Shown here piece by piece: positions 1 through 5,910 of a DNA stretch of 10,465 nt (positions within the stretch are counted from its first letter, which is position 1; each line of letters starts with the position of its first letter). The notes beneath the pieces are model-generated. The model saw only the letters and a program-made list of their open reading frames with translations. It was not told the DNA's origin and did not search any database. Position numbers and translations under genes: made by a program. Source of the stretch: an uncultured Bacilli bacterium (GTDB lineage: Bacteria > Bacillota_I > Bacilli_A > RF39 > UBA660); the NCBI GenBank assembly GCA_944364705.1, contig CALVWH010000121.1, positions 1 through 10,465 on the forward strand. Reading direction: 5' to 3'.

Positions 1-40
1 ATTTTTCTTTTTCATTCATTCTTAATTCAACCTTTCTCAT
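1..40 (-). CDS. N-terminal 13 codons of a minus-strand gene, possibly an insertion-sequence transposase (partial)
   Basis: An ATG at 40-38 on the minus strand opens a frame reading MRKVELRMNEKEK before it leaves the window. A good ribosome binding site, GAGGTGA (52-46 on minus), lies 5 nt upstream, and a TATAAT (66-61 on minus) lies further up. The start resembles, from memory, the N-terminus of ISNCY/IS1202-like transposases, which begin with a similar VELRMNE stretch followed by a helix-turn-helix. Thirteen residues cannot prove this. Supporting context is a hairpin covering the ribosome binding site, a common brake on transposase translation, and repeated motifs just outside. It could instead be any short divergent gene. 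The gene is real with fair likelihood; the transposase identity is only suggestive. Confidence 0.45.
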   Translation of the reverse strand, partial: MRKVELRMNEKEK

Positions 41-42
41 TC

Positions 43-60
43 ATGTCACCTCGGTGACAT
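43..60 (-). promoter_or_regulatory. Perfect 8+8 bp palindrome over the ribosome binding site of the minus-strand gene
   Basis: ATGTCACC (43-50) and GGTGACAT (53-60) are exact reverse complements separated by two bases. In the minus-strand mRNA this folds into a 7-bp stem with a CGAG loop. The Shine-Dalgarno GAGGTGA (52-46) lies in the loop and 3' arm, so it would be hidden when the transcript reads through. The same dyad could instead be a repressor operator, as it lies just downstream of a TATAAT (61-66). Confidence 0.6.
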
Positions 61-66
61 ATTATA
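61..66 (-). promoter_or_regulatory. Candidate -10 element for the minus-strand gene at the left edge
   Basis: The plus-strand bases 61-66 read as TATAAT on the minus strand, 20 bp upstream of the minus-strand start codon. At 17 bp spacing the -35 would be TTCGAA (89-84), a weak match, so the promoter call is tentative. Confidence 0.3.
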
Positions 67-71
67 TATTA

Positions 72-108
72 ACTTGAGACATTTTCGAAAGTTAACACTT
101 AAGACATT
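72..108. repeat. Two 12-bp direct repeats, 25 bp apart, probably subterminal repeats of a mobile element end
   Basis: ACTTGAGACATT (72-83) and ACTTAAGACATT (97-108) differ at one base and are offset by 25 bp, about two and a half helical turns. They lie between the divergent partial gene and the pgk promoter region. Repeated short motifs near the ends of insertion sequences often bind the transposase. The outer end of the element probably lies near 108-120, but without the other end neither the terminal inverted repeat nor a target duplication can be defined. Confidence 0.45.
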
Positions 109-124
109 ATCATAAATTAATCAT

Positions 125-147
125 ACGTTTCTAAGGAAACGTTTTTT
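125..147 (+). terminator. Intrinsic terminator with no gene in front of it in the window
   Basis: ACGTTTC (125-131) pairs with GAAACGT (136-142) around a TAAG loop, and the run of six T (142-147) begins at the last base of the stem. It acts on plus-strand transcripts. The preceding 120 bp hold no plus-strand gene, only the start of a minus-strand one. The terminator probably belonged to a gene now displaced upstream, or it insulates the pgk operon from incoming transcription. Confidence 0.75.
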
Positions 148-152
148 CTTCG

Positions 153-181
153 TTGAATTTCTTTTTTTCTTATGATATAAT
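153..181 (+). promoter_or_regulatory. Promoter of the pgk operon (sigma-A type, extended -10)
   Basis: The -35 is TTGAAT (153-158) and the -10 is a perfect TATAAT (176-181) with 17 bp between them. An upstream TG (173-174) gives an extended -10. Transcription would start near 188, about 29 nt before the pgk start codon. It is the only clear promoter ahead of the four-gene run to 4311. Confidence 0.8.
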
Positions 182-216
182 GAAAGGGTAGTACAATATA
201 GAGCATGGAGGAAGCT

Positions 217-1395
217 ATGAAAAAGACAATCAGAGATTTTGACTTACAAGGAAAAAGGCTAATCATTCGTGTTGATTTTAACGTTCCCATGAAAGATGGG
301 AAAATTATCGATGATACACGAATCGAAAAAGCTTTGCCTACCATTTTATATGCCAAAGAGCATGGGGCAAAAATTCTTTTGATGTCTCATTTAGGGAGAA
401 TCAAAACAAAAGAAGATCTTGAAAAAAACACGTTATATCCAGTTGCAAAACGTTTAGAAGAACTTATAAAAACACCTGTTTTGTTTGTTTCTGAAACTAG
501 AGGATCTGTTTTAGAACATGCGGTTTCTTCTTTAAATGACGGAGACATTTGTTTAATGGAAAACACTCGTTTTGAAGACTTGGATGGTAAAAAAGAAAGT
601 CAAAATGACGAAGAACTTGGAAAATATTGGGCATCTTTTGGAGATCTTTTTATTAATGATGCGTTTGGAACCGCCCATCGATCTCATGCATCCAACGTTG
701 GGATTGCTCGTCATTTACCAAGTGGAATTGGATTTTTGATGGAAGAAGAATTAAAGTATTTAGATGAAAATTTGAAACAACCAGAAAAACCTTATGTAGT
801 CCTTTTAGGAGGTGCAAAAGTATCCGATAAGATAGGGTTGCTTTCTAATTTATTACCAAAAGTAGATTTTTGTTTAATTGGAGGAGCTATGGCATATACT
901 TTTTTAAAAGCCGAAGGACTTCCAATCGGAAAATCTCTTTTCGAAGAAGAAAAACTTACTTTTTGTAAAGAGTTATTAGAAAAATACAAAGAAAAAATCA
1001 TTTTACCTACGGATCATCTTGTACAAAGAAAGGAAGAAATTGTTTCTTGTTTCTTAACCGATACCAAAGAAGAAGATATTGGTTATGATATTGGAAAAAG
1101 AACCGTTAAAGTGTTTCAAATGTATTTAAAAGATGCGAAAACAATTGTTTGGAATGGACCTATGGGGATGTATGAAGATCCAAAATTTGCTAGTGGAACC
1201 AAAGAAATTGGTGAAATTCTTTCAGAAAATCCTCATACCAAAATCGTATGTGGTGGAGATTGTGTCGCTGCAGTAACCATGTTTGATCTTGAAAAAAAGA
1301 TGACACATATATCGACTGGGGGAGGAGCTGCTTTGGAACTTTTAGAAGGAAAAGAGCTTCCAGGCGTTGCTGCAATTGATGAAAAAACATACTAA
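217..1395 (+). CDS. pgk: Phosphoglycerate kinase
   Basis: Cytosolic glycolytic enzyme that transfers phosphate from 1,3-bisphosphoglycerate to ADP, giving ATP and 3-phosphoglycerate. The 392 residues match the usual bacterial length. Family motifs are in order: RVDFNVP (18-24), SHLGR (57-61), ENTRFED (115-121), the GTAHRSHAS segment (151-159), LGGAKVSDK (197-205), WNGPMG (312-317), CGGD (345-348) and the STGGGA nucleotide-binding loop (366-371). I chose the ATG at 217 because GGAGG (207-211) sits 5 nt before it; an in-frame ATG at 205 overlaps that site and adds MEEA, not expected in the family. It heads an operon, and its 3' end overlaps the next gene by 17 nt. A small oddity is GGDC where GGDS is usual. 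The identification is secure. Confidence 0.98.
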   Translation: MKKTIRDFDLQGKRLIIRVDFNVPMKDGKIIDDTRIEKALPTILYAKEHGAKILLMSHLGRIKTKEDLEKNTLYPVAKRLEELIKTPVLFVSETRGSVLEHAVSSLNDGDICLMENTRFEDLDGKKESQNDEELGKYWASFGDLFINDAFGTAHRSHASNVGIARHLPSGIGFLMEEELKYLDENLKQPEKPYVVLLGGAKVSDKIGLLSNLLPKVDFCLIGGAMAYTFLKAEGLPIGKSLFEEEKLTFCKELLEKYKEKIILPTDHLVQRKEEIVSCFLTDTKEEDIGYDIGKRTVKVFQMYLKDAKTIVWNGPMGMYEDPKFASGTKEIGEILSENPHTKIVCGGDCVAAVTMFDLEKKMTHISTGGGAALELLEGKELPGVAAIDEKTY

Positions 1396-2365
1396 AACCT
1401 TTTTAAATTTAGCACTTATCTTTTTTCTAACTGGTTTTGTTTTATACTTTAGTTTAAAAGATAACTATCAAGAAATTTTAAAGCACATTTTCGAAATTCA
1501 TACCATTTATTTATTTGGAGCTTTTTTATGTCTTTTTGGTTATTATTTTTTCCGTATGTTATCGTTACATGCAATGATTACGGAATTTAAACCAGAATAT
1601 ACGAAGAAAAGAACTTTTCGTTTAGTCTTAATCACCCAGTTTTTTAATGCGATTACTCCATTTTCTTCTGGAGGGCAACCATTTCAAGTATATCATTTAA
1701 AAAAAGATGGTGTTTCGATTACTCATGGAACCAATATCGTTATGCAAAATTTTATTGTATATCAAATTGCTTTAGTTCTTTTAGGTCTTTTAGCACTCTT
1801 ATATAATAGTTTTTTTCATGTTTTTAAGGAAATTCCAATTTTAAAAAATTTAGTAACCATTGGATTTTGTATTAATACTTTGGTTATTGTTTCTTTATTT
1901 TTCCTTGCGTTTTCTCAGAAATTTAGTGGATTTCTTTTAAAAATTTTAACCAAACTATGGAAAAAGAAAGCAGATAAAATAAAAAAATGGGATACTTATG
2001 TTCAAAACTTTCATCAAGGAGCAAAACGATTGTTTAAAAACAAAAAGAAACTATTTCAAAACATTGGATGTAACTTTTTAGGACTTATCTGTCTTTATTT
2101 AGTTCCTTATATGATCCTTTACGGAATGGGAAATCATGATTTAACGGTAATTACTTGTATTGTTTGCTCCGCCTATACGATGATCATTGGTGCTTTTGTT
2201 CCAATTCCTGGAGCAACCGGAGGATTAGAATATGGATACATGTCTTTCTTTGGACAAATAGTAAAAGGAACGGTTTTAAATGCATCCATGTTATTATGGC
2301 GAGCAATTACTTACTATTTTGGATTGATCGTAGGGGCAATTACTCTTAGTATTAAAAGGAAGTGA
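1379..2365 (+). CDS. UPF0104 / LPG_synthase_TM family integral membrane protein (MprF flippase-domain homologue)
   Basis: A polytopic membrane protein of 328 residues. Hydrophobic segments lie roughly at 8-25, 43-62, 125-142, 158-178, 230-248, 255-275 and 303-323. The first part of the family signature, NAITPFSSGGQPFQVYHL (90-107), and the second, PIPGATGGLEYGY (275-287), are both present. The family corresponds to the transmembrane half of MprF, which flips aminoacylated phospholipids, without the C-terminal aminoacyl-transferase domain. The substrate is unknown; glycosylated or polyprenyl lipids are plausible because a glycosyltransferase follows 4 nt later. The ATG at 1379 lies inside the end of pgk and has no strong ribosome binding site, so translation is probably coupled to pgk. 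In-frame TTG codons at 1367 and 1376 are less likely starts. Family membership is firm; flippase function is inference. Confidence 0.85.
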   Translation: MKKHTKTFLNLALIFFLTGFVLYFSLKDNYQEILKHIFEIHTIYLFGAFLCLFGYYFFRMLSLHAMITEFKPEYTKKRTFRLVLITQFFNAITPFSSGGQPFQVYHLKKDGVSITHGTNIVMQNFIVYQIALVLLGLLALLYNSFFHVFKEIPILKNLVTIGFCINTLVIVSLFFLAFSQKFSGFLLKILTKLWKKKADKIKKWDTYVQNFHQGAKRLFKNKKKLFQNIGCNFLGLICLYLVPYMILYGMGNHDLTVITCIVCSAYTMIIGAFVPIPGATGGLEYGYMSFFGQIVKGTVLNASMLLWRAITYYFGLIVGAITLSIKRK

Positions 2366-2369
2366 GACT

Positions 2370-3608
2370 ATGCGAATAGGAATTTTTACCGATACGTATC
2401 CTCCTTATATTAATGGCGTATCTACTAGTATTGTGATGCTTCAAAATGCCTTAGAAAAAAAAGGTCACGAAGTGTTTATCGTAACGGTGAATGCGGATAA
2501 TATGAAATATAAATATGAAAACGAAAATAAAATTATCCGGATTCCTGGAATTCCCATTGGTATTTTTGATTACCGATTAACTGGGGTATATCCTTTAAGA
2601 GCGATTGAAAAAATTCGTAAGTGGGATTTAGATATTATTCATTCTCAGACTGAATTTGGAGTAGGTACGTTTGCCCGAATTATTGCGAAACAATTTGATA
2701 TTCCCATTGTTCATACGTACCATACGATGTATGAAGATTATGTCTATTATATTACCAAAGGATACTTTAATGGTGCCAGCAAGAAAATTGTAGAATATTT
2801 AACAAAATTTTATTGCGATAAAACCACAACGGAACTTATTGTCCCAACCAAGAAAACATATGATCTATTTAAGAAAAAATACGGAGTAGATCGGAATATT
2901 CATATTATTCCAACCGGAATTGAAGTAGAACGGTTTTACCGAGAAAATTTTTCTTCTAGCGAACTAGAAGAAACTCGGAAAATTCTTGGCTTTTCTAAAG
3001 AAGATGTTATTATGCTTTTTGTTGGCCGAATGGGAAAAGAAAAAAGTGTTGACTTTTTAATTGACGCTCAAAAAGAAATTGTAAAACAATGTCCAAAGGT
3101 AAAGTTTTTATTGATTGGAGATGGACCTTATTTAGAAAACTTGCAAAAGCAAGCCGTTCAAGAACATTTACAAAAAAGTGTTGTATTTATGGGAAAAGTT
3201 CCTTGGGATAACATTCCAAAATATTATGCCTTATCGGATCTTTTTGTAACCGCATCGACAACCGAGACACAAGGTCTTACCGTAATTGAAGCTATGGCAG
3301 CATCTCTACCGGTCGTTGCGATTAATGACGAAAGTTTTAATCAAGTGGTCATCCATGATTTAAATGGAAAAATTTTTGAAAACAAAAAAGAATATATTAA
3401 ATGCGTTGTTTCCTTGATCCAAGATTCTAAAGAACGAAACCGAATGGGAAAACAAGCACGAATTAGTGCAGAAAAACATTCAACCAAATATTTTGCAGAA
3501 CAAGTTTTGGATGTCTATAAATTAGCAATCGGAAAAGAAAATATAAAAGACCGAAGATTTTTTACAAGATTAAAAAATGTAATAAAGAGGGGATTTCATG
3601 GAAAATAA
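2370..3608 (+). CDS. GT4-family glycosyltransferase, probably 1,2-diacylglycerol 3-glucosyltransferase type
   Basis: A 412-residue GT-B fold glycosyltransferase. The N-terminal domain begins MRIGIFTDTYPPYINGVSTS (1-20), whose acceptor-side glycine-rich loop is typical of the family that makes monoglucosyl-diacylglycerol in Acholeplasma and Firmicutes. The C-terminal donor domain starts at LFVGRMGKEKSVDFLI (216-231), continues with LIGDGP (248-253), and holds the EX7E motif ETQGLTVIE (299-307) that contacts the nucleotide-sugar. A basic tail (395-412, RFFTRLKNVIKRGFHGK) could bind anionic membrane, as monotopic lipid glycosyltransferases do. AGGA (2357-2360) serves as ribosome binding site. 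Its end overlaps tpiA by 11 nt. The partner upstream is a lipid flippase-like protein, supporting a role in glycolipid or lipoteichoic-acid anchor synthesis. The fold is certain; the exact sugar and acceptor are not. Confidence 0.9.
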   Translation: MRIGIFTDTYPPYINGVSTSIVMLQNALEKKGHEVFIVTVNADNMKYKYENENKIIRIPGIPIGIFDYRLTGVYPLRAIEKIRKWDLDIIHSQTEFGVGTFARIIAKQFDIPIVHTYHTMYEDYVYYITKGYFNGASKKIVEYLTKFYCDKTTTELIVPTKKTYDLFKKKYGVDRNIHIIPTGIEVERFYRENFSSSELEETRKILGFSKEDVIMLFVGRMGKEKSVDFLIDAQKEIVKQCPKVKFLLIGDGPYLENLQKQAVQEHLQKSVVFMGKVPWDNIPKYYALSDLFVTASTTETQGLTVIEAMAASLPVVAINDESFNQVVIHDLNGKIFENKKEYIKCVVSLIQDSKERNRMGKQARISAEKHSTKYFAEQVLDVYKLAIGKENIKDRRFFTRLKNVIKRGFHGK

Positions 3609-4311
3609 AAAAATTGTTGCCAATTTAAAAGATTCACTTTCCTTAGAAGATACCAAAAACTATGTAAAAGAATTAAGCAAACTTCCAAAAGAAATTATCC
3701 TTTGTCCCGGTATGATTTTGTTTCCTTACTTTTTAAATCAAGGATATAAAATTGGAGTACAAAATGTTGCGATGAACGAACATACTTCTTATACGGGAGA
3801 AGTAAAAGCAAGTCTTGTTTCTTCCATCGGAGGAGAATATGCACTTTTAGGACATAGTGAAAGACGGTATTATTTTCACGAAACCGATGAAGAAATTTCC
3901 AAAAAAATAAAATGTGCTTTGGAGCACCATTTACATGTTATTTTTTGCATTGGGGAAGAGAAAAAAGAAGACCCGGTCACTTTGAAAAAAAACTTAGAAA
4001 GACAAATCTATAAAGGATTACAAGGATTATCGAAAAAAGATTTGGAACATATTTGGATTGCTTATGAGCCATTTTGGTCGATTGGAAGTGGACAAACACC
4101 ATCGAAAGAAGAAATAAAAGACATAGGAGTGCAAATAAAAGAAATGATCAAAAATCATTGGAATGTGAATATTCCTTTCCTATATGGAGGAAGTTTAACG
4201 GAAGAAAAAGCAAAAGAACTAGCTTCCGTTTCCGAAATTGATGGCTTTTTAATTGGAAAAGCTAGTAGTGATATTAAACAATTATTGAAAATAATAGAAG
4301 TTGCAGTATGA
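3598..4311 (+). CDS. tpiA: Triosephosphate isomerase (short, divergent)
   Basis: Interconverts dihydroxyacetone phosphate and glyceraldehyde 3-phosphate in glycolysis. At 237 residues it is shorter than the usual 250. The catalytic set is intact: Asn9 and Lys11 in VANLKDS, His86 in GHSERR (85-90), and Glu157 in AYEPFWSIGSG (155-165). SYTGE (64-68) and YGGSL (196-200) also match. Departures from the consensus are NLKDS for NWKMN, and LIGKAS (218-223) for LVGGAS, where the second glycine of the phosphate-binding loop is a lysine. Its ATG lies within the last codons of the glycosyltransferase and is preceded by GAGG (3588-3591), so translation is probably coupled. It is the last gene of the pgk operon, with a terminator over its stop codon. 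The assignment is secure despite the divergence. Confidence 0.93.
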   Translation: MENKKIVANLKDSLSLEDTKNYVKELSKLPKEIILCPGMILFPYFLNQGYKIGVQNVAMNEHTSYTGEVKASLVSSIGGEYALLGHSERRYYFHETDEEISKKIKCALEHHLHVIFCIGEEKKEDPVTLKKNLERQIYKGLQGLSKKDLEHIWIAYEPFWSIGSGQTPSKEEIKDIGVQIKEMIKNHWNVNIPFLYGGSLTEEKAKELASVSEIDGFLIGKASSDIKQLLKIIEVAV

Positions 4312-4324
4312 TGTGACTTTTTTT
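4298..4324 (+). terminator. Intrinsic terminator overlapping the tpiA stop codon
   Basis: AAGTTGCA (4298-4305) pairs with TGTGACTT (4312-4319) with two G-U pairs, around a GTATGA loop (4306-4311). The T-run 4318-4324 follows. The TGA stop of tpiA (4309-4311) lies in the loop. It would end the pgk operon. The stem is AT-rich and only moderately stable. Confidence 0.6.
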
Positions 4325-4341
4325 GCTTTTATACGGCAAAA

Positions 4342-4384
4342 AACGACAAAAGAAGAAAAAAAACGCTATTTTCAAAAAGTCAAA
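4342..4384. promoter_or_regulatory. Possible Spo0A boxes in front of spo0A
   Basis: The minus strand of 4342-4348 reads TGTCGTT, five of seven matches to the Bacillus 0A box TGTCGAA. AGTCAAA (4378-4384) between the -35 and -10 is a second weak match. spo0A autoregulation is well known in Bacillus, but both sites are imperfect and the region is A/T-rich, so chance matches are likely. Confidence 0.2.
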
Positions 4385-4397
4385 AAAAAAGTATAAT
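4369..4397 (+). promoter_or_regulatory. Promoter of spo0A
   Basis: A perfect -10 TATAAT (4392-4397) is preceded at 17 bp by TTTTCA (4369-4374), four of six matches to the -35 consensus. The start of transcription would be near 4404, giving a leader of about 32 nt with AAGGGAGA (4422-4429) as ribosome binding site. Confidence 0.65.
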
Positions 4398-4435
4398 AGA
4401 AAATGTAAAGAGTAGTACTTGAAGGGAGATACGAA

Positions 4436-5203
4436 ATGGAAAAAATAAAAGTACTTATGATTGATGATAATGTTAGTTTAATTGATATGGTTAAGGAGTA
4501 TTTTAAAGACCATGAACGTATTGTGATTGCCGATAGTGCCGAAAATGGAGAAGAAGGATTTCAAAAAATCCAAGAAAATTTTGGTGCTTATGATGTAGTA
4601 TTGCTTGATTTAATTATGCCCAAGAAAGATGGATTATACGTATTAGAATCCATGAAAGAACAAAAAATTATAAAAGATGTCATTGTTTTAACAAGTTATA
4701 ATGCGAGTGACATGATTCGAACTGTTTCCGAATATGGAGTTGCTTATTTCATGCTAAAACCATTCGAATTGATCGATTTAGAAAAGAGAATTTTAGAAAC
4801 CAAAAAAGAAACCAAAGGAGGAAAAAGCATTGACCTCCATTATAATAATTTAACAATTTCAATTACTAAAATTTTGCACGAATTGGGAATTCCTTCTCAT
4901 ATCAAAGGATATCAATATATCCGAGAAGGGATTGGAATTTTATATGAAAGGCCAGAGACCATTGGTGGAATTACAAAAGAACTTTATCCTGAACTTGCGA
5001 AAAAATACGATACGACTGTCTCTAGAGTAGAAAGAGCAATCCGTCATGCGATTGAAGTTTCATGGAATCGTGGAGATTGGGATCTAATGGAAGAAATTTT
5101 TGGTCATAGTGTCGATATTGATAAAGCAAAACCAACCAATTCAGAATTTATTGTAACGATTGCGGATAAACTTAGATTAGAGACAAGAAAGATTCATAAT
5201 TGA
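4436..5203 (+). CDS. spo0A: Sporulation transcription factor Spo0A (response regulator)
   Basis: Master regulator of entry into sporulation, activated by phosphorylation and binding 0A boxes in DNA. The receiver domain (about 1-122) has the acidic pair Asp10/Asp11, the phosphorylated Asp58 in LLDLIMP, Thr86 in VLTSYN and Lys108 in LKPF. After a short linker the Spo0A-specific effector domain runs from about 140 to 255 and keeps the signatures [19 protein letters not shown] (148-166) and the recognition-helix segment [18 protein letters not shown] (196-213). The 255 residues are close to the family norm of about 260. It is transcribed alone, from its own promoter to its own terminator, and is not beside spoIVB or recN, its common neighbours in Bacillus. 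All key residues are present, so it should be functional; whether the organism still makes spores cannot be judged here. Confidence 0.97.
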   Translation: MEKIKVLMIDDNVSLIDMVKEYFKDHERIVIADSAENGEEGFQKIQENFGAYDVVLLDLIMPKKDGLYVLESMKEQKIIKDVIVLTSYNASDMIRTVSEYGVAYFMLKPFELIDLEKRILETKKETKGGKSIDLHYNNLTISITKILHELGIPSHIKGYQYIREGIGILYERPETIGGITKELYPELAKKYDTTVSRVERAIRHAIEVSWNRGDWDLMEEIFGHSVDIDKAKPTNSEFIVTIADKLRLETRKIHN

Positions 5204-5215
5204 GTCTTTTTTTTT
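5189..5215 (+). terminator. Intrinsic terminator overlapping the spo0A stop codon
   Basis: AAGATTC (5189-5195) pairs with GAGTCTT (5202-5208), with one G-U pair, around the loop ATAATT. A run of nine T (5207-5215) follows. The TGA stop (5201-5203) straddles the loop and the 3' arm. The T-run touches the -35 of the next promoter. Confidence 0.75.
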
Positions 5216-5242
5216 GCAAAACTAATTTCTTTATGATATACT
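5214..5242 (+). promoter_or_regulatory. Promoter of rpe (extended -10)
   Basis: TTGCAA (5214-5219) and TATACT (5237-5242) are 17 bp apart, with TG (5234-5235) one base before the -10. Transcription would start near 5249, about 40 nt ahead of the rpe start. The -35 overlaps the tail of the spo0A terminator. Confidence 0.65.
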
Positions 5243-5288
5243 TTTTAAAGAATATAAATATAAAAATACCTTAGAAAGTAGGAATGTT

Positions 5289-5900
5289 ATGCTTATTTCA
5301 ACCTCTATTTTAAAAATACAAAACGATCTTGAAAAAATCAAAAAAATTGATCAATCTAGTACCGACTATATTCATTTTGATGTGATGGATGGACAGTTTG
5401 TTCCAGCAAAAACAGAATATCCGGATCTTTCTTTCTTACAAAAACCAATTGATCTTCATTTAATGGTTCAAGATGTAAAATCTTATGTTTTAAACTATCA
5501 GTCGTTACATCCGGTTTATATTACGTTTCCTTATGAGAAACATGATCATCTTTTGGATTTAATTTCTTTTGTTCGAAAGTATGCGAAGGTGGGGATTGCG
5601 ATTAGTCCAAAGACGGATGTAGAAGTCTTACGGCCTTATATTGATCAAATTGATCTTGTCCTTGTGATGAGTGTAGAGCCAGGAAAAGGAGGACAACCTT
5701 TTCAAAAAGAAGTGCTCCAAAAACTAGATACGTTAAAAGAGTGGCAAAAACAATTTTCTTTTGTTATTGAAATGGATGGAGGAATTAATGAAGAAACCAT
5801 TTCTCTTTGCAGGGGAATTGATTTTGCGGTTGTTGGAAGTTTTATTACGGATTTTGAGGATCCAGAAGAACAAATAAGCAAAATAAAAAAAGCAAATTAA
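5289..5900 (+). CDS. rpe: Ribulose-phosphate 3-epimerase family protein
   Basis: A TIM-barrel metalloenzyme that interconverts ribulose 5-phosphate and xylulose 5-phosphate in the pentose phosphate pathway. The expected metal and catalytic residues are visible: His29 and Asp31 in HFDVMDG (29-35), His57 in DLHLMV (55-60) and Asp163 in EMDGGIN (161-167). The phosphate-site segments MSVEPGKGGQPF (127-138) and VVGSFI (181-186) are also present. With 203 residues it is shorter than the usual 215-225. The common ITFHxEA segment reads ITFPYEKHDH (78-87), and the usual NPGFGGQ reads EPGKGGQ. AGTAGGA (5278-5284) is the ribosome binding site. It is monocistronic and converges on an unknown gene. The related allulose-6-phosphate 3-epimerase activity is the main alternative, given these changes. 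Confidence 0.88.
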   Translation: MLISTSILKIQNDLEKIKKIDQSSTDYIHFDVMDGQFVPAKTEYPDLSFLQKPIDLHLMVQDVKSYVLNYQSLHPVYITFPYEKHDHLLDLISFVRKYAKVGIAISPKTDVEVLRPYIDQIDLVLVMSVEPGKGGQPFQKEVLQKLDTLKEWQKQFSFVIEMDGGINEETISLCRGIDFAVVGSFITDFEDPEEQISKIKKAN

Positions 5901-5910
5901 TGCTTTTTTG
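5885..5910. terminator. Bidirectional terminator shared by rpe and the convergent unknown gene
   Basis: AAAAAAGCA (5886-5894) and TGCTTTTTT (5901-5909) form a perfect 9-bp stem around the six-base loop AATTAA. The arm on each side is a T-run for one strand and an A-run for the other, so it can stop transcripts in both directions. Both stop codons, TAA at 5898-5900 on plus and TAA at 5899-5897 on minus, lie inside the loop. Confidence 0.75.

Noticed and set aside
117..356. 79-codon minus-strand open frame over the pgk promoter and 5' end
   Set aside because: It lies antisense to the pgk promoter, terminator and N-terminus and has no family resemblance; low-complexity composition explains it.
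792..1390. Minus-strand open frames inside pgk (792-1001 and 1190-1390)
   Set aside because: Both are antisense to well-conserved pgk coding sequence, and no convincing product is visible.
2155..2349. 64-codon plus-strand open frame inside the membrane protein gene
   Set aside because: It is an out-of-frame shadow of the UPF0104 gene, whose conserved PIPGATGG motif is in the other frame.
4319..4343. TTTTTTGC / GCAAAAAA inverted repeat after tpiA as a terminator
   Set aside because: The T-tract is on the 5' arm and no T-run follows on the plus strand; the hairpin at 4298-4319 followed by that T-tract is the better terminator.
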